A DNA stretch of 64,000 nt from DATDAH01 sp963725155 (GTDB lineage Bacteria > Actinomycetota > Acidimicrobiia > Acidimicrobiales > DATDAH01). The DNA lies in contig CAVRXU010000001.1 of assembly GCA_963725155.1 (NCBI GenBank), positions 1 to 64,000 of the forward strand. The letters run 5' to 3'. Shown here in pieces: positions 41,741 to 49,524 of this stretch (positions within the stretch are counted from its first letter, which is position 1; every line of letters starts with the position of its first letter). Made by a program: the position numbers and the translations under genes. The notes under the pieces were generated by a model. It was given only the letters and a program-made list of their open reading frames with translations. It had not been told where the DNA came from and made no database searches.

Positions 41741-42928
41741 ATGGAGTTCGACCGGGACCGGCTCACCAACGTCACCGCCCTGACCCACCGCTACGTGGAC
41801 GACGGCCGCTTCCCGAACGTCGTGACCGCGGTCCTCCACCGGGGCGAGGAGGTCTACCGCGACGTCTACGGCTGGGCCGACGTGGCCGAACGGCGTCCGG
41901 TCACCGAGGACTCGATCTTCCGCATCTTCTCGATGACCAAGCCGATCGCCAGCCTGGCCCTCATGCAGTGCTACGAGCAAGGGAAGGTCCTCCTGGAGGA
42001 CCCCATCGGGCGCTACCTGCCGGAGCTGGCCGAGCTGACGGTCTGGGCCGGCGAGGGCGTCGACCCGGTCCCCGCCGAGCGGCCCGTCACCGTCAAGCAC
42101 CTCCTCACCCACACCGCCGGGTTCACGGCCGGTTTCCAGTTCGGCCAGCCGGTCGCCACCCTCTACCGGGACGCCGGGCTGGGCGACCTGCGGCCACCGA
42201 AGTTCGATCTCGCGGGCGTCATCCAGACCCTCGGGGGCCTGCCCCTCGTCGACCAGCCGGGGGCTGGGTTCCATTACGGCGTGTCCACCGATGTCGTCGG
42301 CCGCCTCGTCGAGGTGCTCAGCGGCCAGGACCTCGACGCCTACCTGGACGAACACGTCCTCCGGCCGCTGGGCATGGTCGACACGGGCTTCTGGGTGCCG
42401 GACGGCCAGATCGGCCGCCTGTGCACGACGTACCTCAAGACTCCGGACGACCCGCTGTTCCTGCTCGACGCCCCGGACCCCGAGCGCCACTGCCAGCGGC
42501 CGAAGTTCCTGTCCGGGGCGGGCGGGCTGGTGTCCACCGTCGACGACTACCTCCGCTTCTGCCGCATGCTGCTGGCGGGCGGCGTGCTCGACGGCCAGCG
42601 GGTGATCGGCACCAAGACGCTGTCCTACATGGCGACCAACCACCTCCCCGGTGGGGTCACGCTCAACCAACTGGGCATGGACACCTTCAGCGAGGTGGTC
42701 ATGGAGGGCATGGGCTTCGGTCTCGGGTTCTCGGTCCTCGTCGACCCGGCGGCCTCCGGCTCCATCAGCACCGTCGGCGAATACGGCTGGGGCGGGGCCG
42801 GCAGCACTGTGTTCTGGGTGGACCCGGTCGAGGAGGTCTCGGTCGTCTTCCTCACCCAACTGGTGCCATCCGACGCCTACCCCAACCGCCGCCAGCTCCG
42901 AGCCACGGTCTACGGCGCCCTCGTCTGA
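41741..42928 (+). CDS. Serine hydrolase, beta-lactamase/esterase family
   Basis: 395 residues. SxxK motif in FRIFSMTKPIASLALMQ (about 66-82, Ser/Lys), Tyr motif YGVSTDVVGRLVEVLSG, and a GWGGAGSTVFWVD segment in place of KTG/HxG. This is class C beta-lactamase-related (esterase EstB-like) fold. No signal peptide, so cytoplasmic ester or amide hydrolase rather than antibiotic resistance. Divergent from the P450 (44 bp) and convergent with the next gene, overlapping by 19 bp. Confidence 0.87.
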   Translation: MEFDRDRLTNVTALTHRYVDDGRFPNVVTAVLHRGEEVYRDVYGWADVAERRPVTEDSIFRIFSMTKPIASLALMQCYEQGKVLLEDPIGRYLPELAELTVWAGEGVDPVPAERPVTVKHLLTHTAGFTAGFQFGQPVATLYRDAGLGDLRPPKFDLAGVIQTLGGLPLVDQPGAGFHYGVSTDVVGRLVEVLSGQDLDAYLDEHVLRPLGMVDTGFWVPDGQIGRLCTTYLKTPDDPLFLLDAPDPERHCQRPKFLSGAGGLVSTVDDYLRFCRMLLAGGVLDGQRVIGTKTLSYMATNHLPGGVTLNQLGMDTFSEVVMEGMGFGLGFSVLVDPAASGSISTVGEYGWGGAGSTVFWVDPVEEVSVVFLTQLVPSDAYPNRRQLRATVYGALV

Positions 42929-43737
42929 TTCAGGAAGCGACGGACTTCGCGGTCGAAGGCGGCGGGGGCCTCGAGGTTGACGACGTGACCGACACCGGGG
43001 ATGACGACCAACTGGGCGCCCGGGATGGCCCGTTCGATCGCCCGGGCGACGGAGAGAGGGGCCCGACTGTCCTGCTCGCCGTAGAGCAGCAGGGTGGGGA
43101 CGGCGATGTCCCCGAGCGCGTCGCGCAGGTCGGCCTCAGCGAGGGCGTGCACCATGGGCTTGATGCCGGCGGCCCGGACCTCGTTCATGATGCCCAACAT
43201 CTCCTCCTCCAGCCCGGGTGCCACCGGGCCGGCGAAGAACCCCGGCAGGTACGACCGCGCCCAGGTCTCCGGCGGCTGATCGGCTTCGGCCAGGACCTTC
43301 GCGACCCGGGCCTCGATGACGTCGGGAGGAAGCGAGCCGGCCCACCCGGCATAGGCGGACACGAGGACGAGCGACCGGATCGCCTCGGGATGGCGGTGGG
43401 CCACCTCGATGGCCAGACTCCCGCCGAAGGACAGGCCCAACAGGTGCGGACGGTCGAGGTCCAGAGCATGGAGCAGCCCCGCGGTGACGTCGGCGTAATC
43501 GGCGAGCGAGAACGTCTCCGGCGGGTCCGACGACCGGCCACACCCCGGCGCATCCCAGGCGACGACCGTGTGCTCGTCGCTCAGGGAATCGAGTTGGAGC
43601 CGCCACTCGCGGCCGTCGCTCCACGCCCCGTGCAGCAGGACGAGTGGCGGCCCGTCTCCACACCGGCGATAGCCGATCCGGAAGCCTTCGACCTCGGCGA
43701 TGCCCAGTTCCACGGCGACCCCCACGTCAGTCCCCAC
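42910..43737 (-). CDS. Alpha/beta hydrolase
   Basis: 275 residues; translation may start a few codons in at the GTG of VAVELG. Motifs: LLHGAWSDGREW (oxyanion), GLSFGGS nucleophile elbow (about 103-109), acid in LLYGEQDSRAP, and His in GVGHVVNLEAP. Similar in layout to ring-cleavage-product (MhpC/BphD-like) and 3-oxoadipate enol-lactone hydrolases, which would suit the catabolic surroundings. Substrate unknown. Overlaps the convergent serine hydrolase gene. Confidence 0.84.
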   Translation of the reverse strand: MGTDVGVAVELGIAEVEGFRIGYRRCGDGPPLVLLHGAWSDGREWRLQLDSLSDEHTVVAWDAPGCGRSSDPPETFSLADYADVTAGLLHALDLDRPHLLGLSFGGSLAIEVAHRHPEAIRSLVLVSAYAGWAGSLPPDVIEARVAKVLAEADQPPETWARSYLPGFFAGPVAPGLEEEMLGIMNEVRAAGIKPMVHALAEADLRDALGDIAVPTLLLYGEQDSRAPLSVARAIERAIPGAQLVVIPGVGHVVNLEAPAAFDREVRRFLNQTRAP

Positions 43738-43804
43738 CGTACGGCCGTTGCGAACGACGGCCGAAACAATTGACAGTCTTCATGCCACTTCCTAGGCTGC
43801 GAAC

Positions 43805-44419
43805 ATGCGGCGGAGCGGAGGACTGCGCTTCGCCGCCCTCCTGCTGGTGGCCTGTGGGGACGACGGCAGCGATGAGGGGGTCCACGTGCGCGAGACGACC
43901 GAGGCGACGACCGCGCCGATGACCGCCGACGCCATCCCGGTGGCACACACGCCCGAGGGCGGCTGGCACGGCGCGATGCCGGCCCCGGTCCTTGCCGACT
44001 GCACGGAACCGGTGGTCGAGGGAGCACCCGACCTGCGGGGCCTGTGGCAGGTCGTCGAAGTCGAGGTCGGCGGCGAGGTCGTCCCGAACCACCCGGCGCT
44101 GCGTCACGTCGAACGGGTCGAGCAGTGCGGCGACCGCCTCGTGGTCACCGGCGGCGGCGTCATCCACGACATGCGGGTGGACGGCACCGAGGCCAACGGC
44201 GTCAACGATGTGGCCCAGGCCGATTTCACCACGCCGATCACCGTCGTGGCCGCCTACGAGGAAGGGGTCCACGTGCTGCGGCCCGTCGGCCTCCCCGTCG
44301 AGATCACCCGCCGTCGGGAGGGCGCACAGATGGTCTGGCGGTACGTCGGCTTCACGGCGCGCCTGGACCGCATCGGCGAGTCCACCGACCCCTATCCGCC
44401 GGCCGAGGAGGCCCCATGA
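43805..44419 (+). CDS. Putative lipoprotein
   Basis: 204 residues. N-terminus MRRSGGLRFAALLLVACGDD is a short signal with a lipobox-like LVAC. After a Thr-rich linker the mature part is a beta-rich domain (LRGLWQVVEVEVGGEVVPNH; ERVEQCGDRLVVTGGGVIHD), lipocalin-like in pattern, ending TARLDRIGESTDPYPPAEEA. The stop overlaps the ATG of the next SDR-like gene (ATGA). Function unknown. Confidence 0.75.
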   Translation: MRRSGGLRFAALLLVACGDDGSDEGVHVRETTEATTAPMTADAIPVAHTPEGGWHGAMPAPVLADCTEPVVEGAPDLRGLWQVVEVEVGGEVVPNHPALRHVERVEQCGDRLVVTGGGVIHDMRVDGTEANGVNDVAQADFTTPITVVAAYEEGVHVLRPVGLPVEITRRREGAQMVWRYVGFTARLDRIGESTDPYPPAEEAP

Positions 44420-45162
44420 CCGTCACCGCCCGCCGCGTCGCCCTGATCGCCGATGCCGGCTTCTACGTGGGCCCGGCCCTGTCCCGCGGCCTGGCCGCCA
44501 AGGGCCACGATCTCGTCCTCGGCGACCCCGCGCCGGAGCTGGTCGAGGAGCTGACCGCCGGCGGCACCGCCGTCGAGGTCGTCACCGGGGCCCGGGACCT
44601 CAGCCAGCCCGACGCCGCCGACCGCCTGGTGACCGCCGGCCTCGAGCGCTTCGGGCAGATCGACTCGGCGACGGCCTTTTCGGGGATGATCGTCATCGGA
44701 CGCTTCCTGGAGTCGTCCGTCGACGACCTGCACACGGTGGTGCAGGGCTGCCTGGAAGCGCCGTACCGCTTCCTGCGGGCCGTGGTGCCGGCCATGGTCG
44801 AGCGGGGCGACGGTCAGGTCCTCGTGATCACCAGTGCCTCGGGGGCCAAGCCCACGCCGGGCGCCCCGCTCTACTCGGCGGCCCGGGCCGGGGCGAACAT
44901 GCTGGTGCGCAACGTGGCCGGCGAGGTGGCCCGAACGGGTGTGCAGGTCAACGCGGTCGGGACCAACTTCATGGACTTCCCCGAGTTCCTCCGGGCCAAC
45001 CGGATCACCGACGACGAGAGCCGGGCCAAGGTCGAGGCCAGGGTCCCCATGCGCCGCCTCGGGACCATGGACGAGTTCGCCGCCTTCTGCGCCCCGTACG
45101 TCGACGGCACCAGCCGCTTCACGACCGGCCAGTTCACCGCCTACGCCGGCGGGTGGGCCTGA
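44416..45162 (+). CDS. Degenerate SDR-like protein
   Basis: 248 residues. SDR fold is clear (GQVLVITSASGAKPTPGAPL; VARTGVQVNAVGTNFMDFPE), but the cofactor motif is ADAGFYVG in place of TGxxxGxG, and the active-site YxxxK reads YSAAR. Ends GQFTAYAGGWA like classical members. Probably altered cofactor use or no dehydrogenase activity. Co-translated with the lipoprotein gene upstream, an unusual pairing. Confidence 0.82.
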   Translation: MTVTARRVALIADAGFYVGPALSRGLAAKGHDLVLGDPAPELVEELTAGGTAVEVVTGARDLSQPDAADRLVTAGLERFGQIDSATAFSGMIVIGRFLESSVDDLHTVVQGCLEAPYRFLRAVVPAMVERGDGQVLVITSASGAKPTPGAPLYSAARAGANMLVRNVAGEVARTGVQVNAVGTNFMDFPEFLRANRITDDESRAKVEARVPMRRLGTMDEFAAFCAPYVDGTSRFTTGQFTAYAGGWA

Positions 45163-45228
45163 GGGATCGGCCCCGCCCCCACGGGCGAGCCGGGGGAACT
45201 CCCAGCCCCCTCGTAGCGTGGAAGGTCC

Positions 45229-46773
45229 GTGATCGACGACATCCACGTCCGACGGCGCGCGGGCGTGGCCGGGGCGTTGAGCGCGGCTCTGGCCCTGGCG
45301 TTGACCGAGCTGGCCGCCGGGTTGTCGAGCCAGATCCCCTCCCCCGTCGCCGCCGTGGGCGACGTGTTCATCGACGGACTCCCCGGGTTCCTGGTGCGGG
45401 CCGGCATCGACCAGCTGGGCACGTCGGACAAGCCCTTCCTGGTCACGATGATCCTGATCGTCTCCGTCCTCATCGGGGCGAAGGTGGGCACGGCCACGCT
45501 GCGCCGCCGCTGGATCGCCCCTGCCGCGTTCGGGGCGGCGGGCGCCTTCGGCGCCTGGGCCACCGCCCGGGACCCCCAGTCCAGCGCCTTCGTCTCGATC
45601 CTGGCCACGGTCGGCCCGGCGACCATCGGCGCCGCCGTGCTGCTCAAGCTGATCGACCTGGCCGAGGCCACCCGTCCGACGGGCGAGAAGGCGAAGGCGT
45701 CGTCAGCCATGAGCAACGGCGACGACCGGCGCCGCTTCCTGATCGGCGCGGGCGTGACCGGTGTCGTCGCCCTCTTCGGGGCTGCCCTCGGGCGCCGGCT
45801 GAAGACCCGGTTCTCGGTCGAGTCGGAGCGTTCGTCCCTGACCCTCCCCGACGTCGAGCCGGCGGCCGCCGTGACCGACCTCGGGACCGAGGGGCTGACC
45901 CCCTACATCGTCCCCAACGCGGACTTCTACCGGATCGACACGGCGCTGACCGTCCCCCAGATCGCCCCCGACGACTGGACGGTGCGGATCACGGGCATGG
46001 TCGACCATGAGATCGAGCTGACCTACGCCGACATCCAGGAGCGAGCCCAGGTCGAGGAGATCGTGACCCTGTCCTGCGTGTCCAACGAGGTCGGCGGCGA
46101 GCTGGTCGGCAACGCCCGCTGGCAAGGCGTGCTGCTGGCCGACCTGCTGCAGGAAGCCGGGCCCCAGGAGGGCGCCGAGCAGGTCGTCGGCGTCTCGGTG
46201 GACGGGTTCACGGCCGGGTTCCCCCTCGAAGTCGCCCTCGATGGACGGCCGGCGATGATCGCCATCGGCATGAACGGCGAGCCGCTACCGGTGGTCCACG
46301 GTTTCCCGGCCCGCCTCGTCATCCCTGGGCTCTACGGCTACGTGTCGGCCACCAAGTGGCTGAGCGAGATCCGGCTCACCACGTGGGACGGCTTCGACGG
46401 CTACTGGATCCCTCGGGGCTGGTCGAAGGAGGGCCCGATCAAGACCGAGAGCCGCATCGACGTGCCCCGGGGCGGGGCGTCCCTGACTGCCGGGACCAAC
46501 GCCATCGCCGGCGTGGCCTGGGCGCCGACCCGGGGCATCGCGAAGGTCGAGGTCCAGGTCGACGACGGCGACTGGCAGGAAGCCCGTCTCGGCGACGAGA
46601 CCACCGACCTGAGCTGGCGCCAGTGGGTCGTCGAATGGGATGCCCCGACCGGCGACCACCAGCTCCGGGTCCGGGCCACCGACGGCGAGGGCGAGACCCA
46701 GACCGACGAGATCGCCCCCCCCGCCCCCAGCGGCGCCACCGGCTGGCACACCATCAGCGTCACCGTGGACTGA
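45229..46773 (+). CDS. Membrane-anchored sulfite-oxidase-like molybdopterin enzyme
   Basis: 514 residues from GTG. Four or so N-terminal helices (about 12-150), a fifth near RRFLIGAGVTGVVALFGAAL, then an oxidoreductase molybdopterin domain (about 225-400) with the Mo-ligating Cys in IVTLSCVSNEVGG and GFPARLVIPGLYGYVSATKW. A Mo-co dimerisation domain ends the protein (about 410-514: GGASLTAGTNAIAGVAWAPT, IAKVEVQVDDGDW). The catalytic part is expected outside the membrane. Electron partner and substrate unknown. Confidence 0.88.
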   Translation: MIDDIHVRRRAGVAGALSAALALALTELAAGLSSQIPSPVAAVGDVFIDGLPGFLVRAGIDQLGTSDKPFLVTMILIVSVLIGAKVGTATLRRRWIAPAAFGAAGAFGAWATARDPQSSAFVSILATVGPATIGAAVLLKLIDLAEATRPTGEKAKASSAMSNGDDRRRFLIGAGVTGVVALFGAALGRRLKTRFSVESERSSLTLPDVEPAAAVTDLGTEGLTPYIVPNADFYRIDTALTVPQIAPDDWTVRITGMVDHEIELTYADIQERAQVEEIVTLSCVSNEVGGELVGNARWQGVLLADLLQEAGPQEGAEQVVGVSVDGFTAGFPLEVALDGRPAMIAIGMNGEPLPVVHGFPARLVIPGLYGYVSATKWLSEIRLTTWDGFDGYWIPRGWSKEGPIKTESRIDVPRGGASLTAGTNAIAGVAWAPTRGIAKVEVQVDDGDWQEARLGDETTDLSWRQWVVEWDAPTGDHQLRVRATDGEGETQTDEIAPPAPSGATGWHTISVTVD

Positions 46774-46778
46774 CTTCT

Positions 46779-46830
46779 CGTTCTGGCCTCTGATCCTCCG
46801 CCCATGACCAGCGGATCAGAGGCCAGAACG
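46779..46830. terminator. Long perfect hairpin
   Basis: Arms of 18 bp, CGTTCTGGCCTCTGATCC and GGATCAGAGGCCAGAACG, around a 16-base loop, directly after the molybdoenzyme stop and before the first cupin. Near-identical hairpin at 47306-47355. No U-tract. Confidence 0.75.
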
Positions 46831-46867
46831 GGTGGTCCGATCGCCGGCACGGCGCGACACTCGCCCC

Positions 46868-47299
46868 ATGGACGTGACGATGACCGGCGCCGGCTTGGTC
46901 AGCGCCGACGAGGCCGAGGTCGTGCAGAACTCGATGGACGTGGTCCGCCTCCTGGTGACCGATCGGGGTGACGTGCAGGTCTCGGAGTACGTGAGCTCGG
47001 ACCGGGTCGGCCCGCCGGCCCACACCCACCGCTGGCACGAGATCGAGTACGTCGTCGAGGGCGCGGTCGAGTTCCTGCTCGACGGCGAATGGCACCGGCT
47101 TGCGGCCGGTGGCGTCCAGGTCCTGCCCGCCGGCGCCACCCACTCCGTCCGGGTCCCCGACGGCGAGGCCCGGGTCCTCATCGTCACCGTCGGCGCCCCC
47201 TTCGACGGCTTCGCTCGCGACCTCGCCGCCCTTCCCGCCGACGCGACAGGCCCGGAGGTCGTCGCCATGGCCGCCCGCCACGGCGTCGACGTGGTCTGA
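46868..47299 (+). CDS. Cupin domain protein (first of tandem pair)
   Basis: 143 residues, MDVTMTGAGLVSADEAEVVQ. Single cupin barrel: PAHTHRWHEIEYVVEGAVEF (G-x5-H-x-H type metal site with two His, one further His and Glu) and LPAGATHSVRVPDGEARVLI with the last His. Probably binds Fe, Mn or Zn. About half identical to the next gene, so a tandem duplication. Function unknown. Confidence 0.85.
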   Translation: MDVTMTGAGLVSADEAEVVQNSMDVVRLLVTDRGDVQVSEYVSSDRVGPPAHTHRWHEIEYVVEGAVEFLLDGEWHRLAAGGVQVLPAGATHSVRVPDGEARVLIVTVGAPFDGFARDLAALPADATGPEVVAMAARHGVDVV

Positions 47300-47305
47300 C
47301 CTCTT

Positions 47306-47355
47306 GTTCTGGCCTCTGATTCTCCGCCCATGACGAGCGGATCAGAGGCCAGAAC
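47306..47355. terminator. Long perfect hairpin, second copy
   Basis: Arms GTTCTGGCCTCTGAT and ATCAGAGGCCAGAAC (15 bp) with a 20-base loop, immediately after the first cupin gene. Copy of 46779-46830, so the duplication unit included the hairpin. Confidence 0.75.
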
Positions 47356-47371
47356 GGGGGAGAGTGGGGGC

Positions 47372-47809
47372 ATGAACGTCGACATGACGGGTGCTGCGCT
47401 GGTCCGGGCCGACGAGGCCGAGGTGCTGCGATCGCCCACCGACCTGATCCGGCTGCTGGTGACCGACCAGGGGGCGGTGCAGGTGGCCGACATCACCAGC
47501 ACCGACCGGGTCGGCCCGCCCGTGCACACCCAGGAGTGGCACGAGGTCGAGTACGTCATCGACGGCGAGGTGGAGTTCTGGCTCGACGGGTCGTGGCACC
47601 GCATCGGGGCCGGTGGCGTCCAGGTCCTGCCCGCCGGGGTCCCCCACACCGTCCGGGTCCCAGAGGGCGAGGCCCGCATCCTCCTGGTGACGATGGGCGC
47701 CCCGTTCGACGACTTCATCCGCGAGATGGTCGACCTCGACAACGATTCGACGGCCCCCGGCTCAGCCAAGGGCGAAGCAGCCACCCGCCACGGCGTCCGC
47801 TCCGTCTAG
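47372..47809 (+). CDS. Cupin domain protein (second of tandem pair)
   Basis: 145 residues, MNVDMTGAALVRADEAEVLR. Cupin motifs PVHTQEWHEVEYVIDGEVEF and LPAGVPHTVRVPEGEARILL. Compared with its neighbour, the His two before W is Gln (HTQEW against HTHRW), so one metal ligand may be lost. The C-terminal 30 residues differ fully, suggesting the copies have split in role. Confidence 0.85.
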   Translation: MNVDMTGAALVRADEAEVLRSPTDLIRLLVTDQGAVQVADITSTDRVGPPVHTQEWHEVEYVIDGEVEFWLDGSWHRIGAGGVQVLPAGVPHTVRVPEGEARILLVTMGAPFDDFIREMVDLDNDSTAPGSAKGEAATRHGVRSV

Positions 47810-47922
47810 CCCGACGAGCTGGAAGGACAACGACGCAACCACGGGCGCCTGGTGTCCGTTGGCCTGATCGTCCGCCCGGGCCTGGGGTCCTCCCCGGAGC
47901 GGCCGTCGGACGAAGGGCGTGC

Positions 47923-48330
47923 TCAGGCGGGTCGGAACACCGGGAGCTTGAGGTCGTCGGTGAGATCGCGGTATCCGACAACCAGGGCCATGCCGATGGC
48001 GACGTCGTCGAGCTCGCAGTCGACCACCTCGCTGATCATCCTCGGGCCTTCCGCCAGATCGACGATGGCGGCGACGTAGGGAACTCGGTCGCCGAAGGGC
48101 GGGAGGTCGTTCCGGCGGACGATGGAGTACGTGTAGAGCGTGGCCCGGCCGGAGGCCTCGGCCCAGGCGACGTCCTCGCTCCAGCAGGTCTTGCAGAACG
48201 GCCGTGGGTAGTACTGCCACAGCCCACAGGCGCCGCAGCGCTGGATGACCAGGCGCTCGTCGGCGGCGCCGTCCCAGAAGGGCTGGGTCTCGGGCTCGAT
48301 CGTGGGGAGATCGAACCGGACCTCCTTCAA
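47923..48330 (-). CDS. OB-fold/Zn-ribbon (DUF35-type) acyl-CoA-associated protein
   Basis: 135 residues from a TTG that overlaps the thiolase stop (TTGA); no ATG or GTG fits. Rubredoxin-like zinc ribbon (CGACGLWQYYPRPFCKTC, about 27-44) then an OB-fold (GRATLYTYSIVRRNDLPPFG, PYVAAIVDLAEGPRMISEVV). DUF35 proteins pair with thiolases of the SCP-x/sterol type and are needed for their activity or stability. Co-translated with the thiolase upstream. Confidence 0.85.
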   Translation of the reverse strand: MKEVRFDLPTIEPETQPFWDGAADERLVIQRCGACGLWQYYPRPFCKTCWSEDVAWAEASGRATLYTYSIVRRNDLPPFGDRVPYVAAIVDLAEGPRMISEVVDCELDDVAIGMALVVGYRDLTDDLKLPVFRPA

Positions 48331-49523
48331 CCGAGCTCCGTGCCCAGGATGGAGACGAACGAGAGCATCTCGCCGGGGTAGCCGCCGAGGTTGTGGACCA
48401 GACCGAGGCCCCGGTCGGCGGTCTTGATCCGGCGCTCCTCGGGGGCCTCGCCCCGGAGCTGGAGCCAGTTCTCGAAGTGCATGCGCAGCCCGGACGCGCC
48501 GACCGGGTGGCCGAAGGACTTCAGGCCGCCGTCGGGGTTGACCGGCAGGTCGCCGTCCAGGTCGAACGTCCCCGCCAGCACCTCCTTCCAGGCCATGCCC
48601 CGCTCGGCGAAACCAAGGTCCTCCATGAGGACCAGCTCGGTCGGCGTGAAGCAGTCGTGGACCTCGGCCATGGCCAGCTGCGAGCGGGGATCGGTGATGC
48701 CTGCCTGGGCGTAGGCGTCCTGCGCAGCCCGAGCCGCCTCGGGGAAGTGCGTGTAGTCGTAGGCCGGGTCGAGGTTGCCGGCCTTCGTGCCGGCGACGAA
48801 GCCGAGGCCCTTCACGTAGAGGGGCTTGTCCGTGTACTTGTGGGCGTCCTCGGCCCGGCAGACGATGGCCGCCGCAGAACCGTCGGCCACGCCGCTGCAG
48901 TCGAAGACCGACAGCTGTCCGGCGACGGTGGGCATGGCGCAGATCTGCTCGGCGCTGGTCTCCCGGCGGAACTGGGCCCGTTCGTTGCGAGCGCCGTTGT
49001 AGTGGTTCTTCTCCGCGATCTTGGCCACGACCATGCGCAGCTCGTCGGGGTCGACGCCGTAGCGCTTGGCGTACGCGGGCAGGATCATGGCGTACATGGC
49101 CGCCGCGGTGAGCGTCCGGCCGGTGCCGTCGGTCGGGATCTTGGCCGCCCCGGTCAGGCCCTGGTAGCCGCCGTCCTTGACCTTCTCCACGCCGATGGCC
49201 ATGGCCACGTCGTAGGCCCCGGCGGCCACGGCGTAACAGGCTTGGCGCAGGGCCTCGGAGCCGGTGGCGCAGAAGTTCTGCACGAGGCTGACCGGCTTGT
49301 CCACCAGCTTCAGCGGGCCGGCCAGGTCCATGCCGCTGGTACCCGACATGGCGGTGCCCAGCCAGTAGGCGTCGACGTCCTCGGACGTGATGCCCGCCGA
49401 CTCGTAGGCCTCGTTCGACGCCTCGATGAGCATGTCGTCGGTCCCGGTGTCCCAACGCTCGCCGAAGCGGGTGCAGCCCATGCCGATGATGGCGACCTGG
49501 TCCTTGATGCCGTGCGAACCCAT
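48327..49523 (-). CDS. Thiolase family protein (SCP-x-like)
   Basis: 398 residues. Active Cys in NFCATGSEALRQACYAVAAG (about 86-105), His in FGHPVGASGLRMHFE (about 345-359), and an early GCTRFGERWDTG. The GHPVGASG (rather than GHPxGxTG) and the DUF35 partner point to lipid-transfer/sterol-type thiolases, which split beta-ketoacyl-CoA with branched or ring substrates. Cytoplasmic. Second gene of a three-gene operon. Confidence 0.88.
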   Translation of the reverse strand: MGSHGIKDQVAIIGMGCTRFGERWDTGTDDMLIEASNEAYESAGITSEDVDAYWLGTAMSGTSGMDLAGPLKLVDKPVSLVQNFCATGSEALRQACYAVAAGAYDVAMAIGVEKVKDGGYQGLTGAAKIPTDGTGRTLTAAAMYAMILPAYAKRYGVDPDELRMVVAKIAEKNHYNGARNERAQFRRETSAEQICAMPTVAGQLSVFDCSGVADGSAAAIVCRAEDAHKYTDKPLYVKGLGFVAGTKAGNLDPAYDYTHFPEAARAAQDAYAQAGITDPRSQLAMAEVHDCFTPTELVLMEDLGFAERGMAWKEVLAGTFDLDGDLPVNPDGGLKSFGHPVGASGLRMHFENWLQLRGEAPEERRIKTADRGLGLVHNLGGYPGEMLSFVSILGTELG

Positions 49524-49524
49524 G

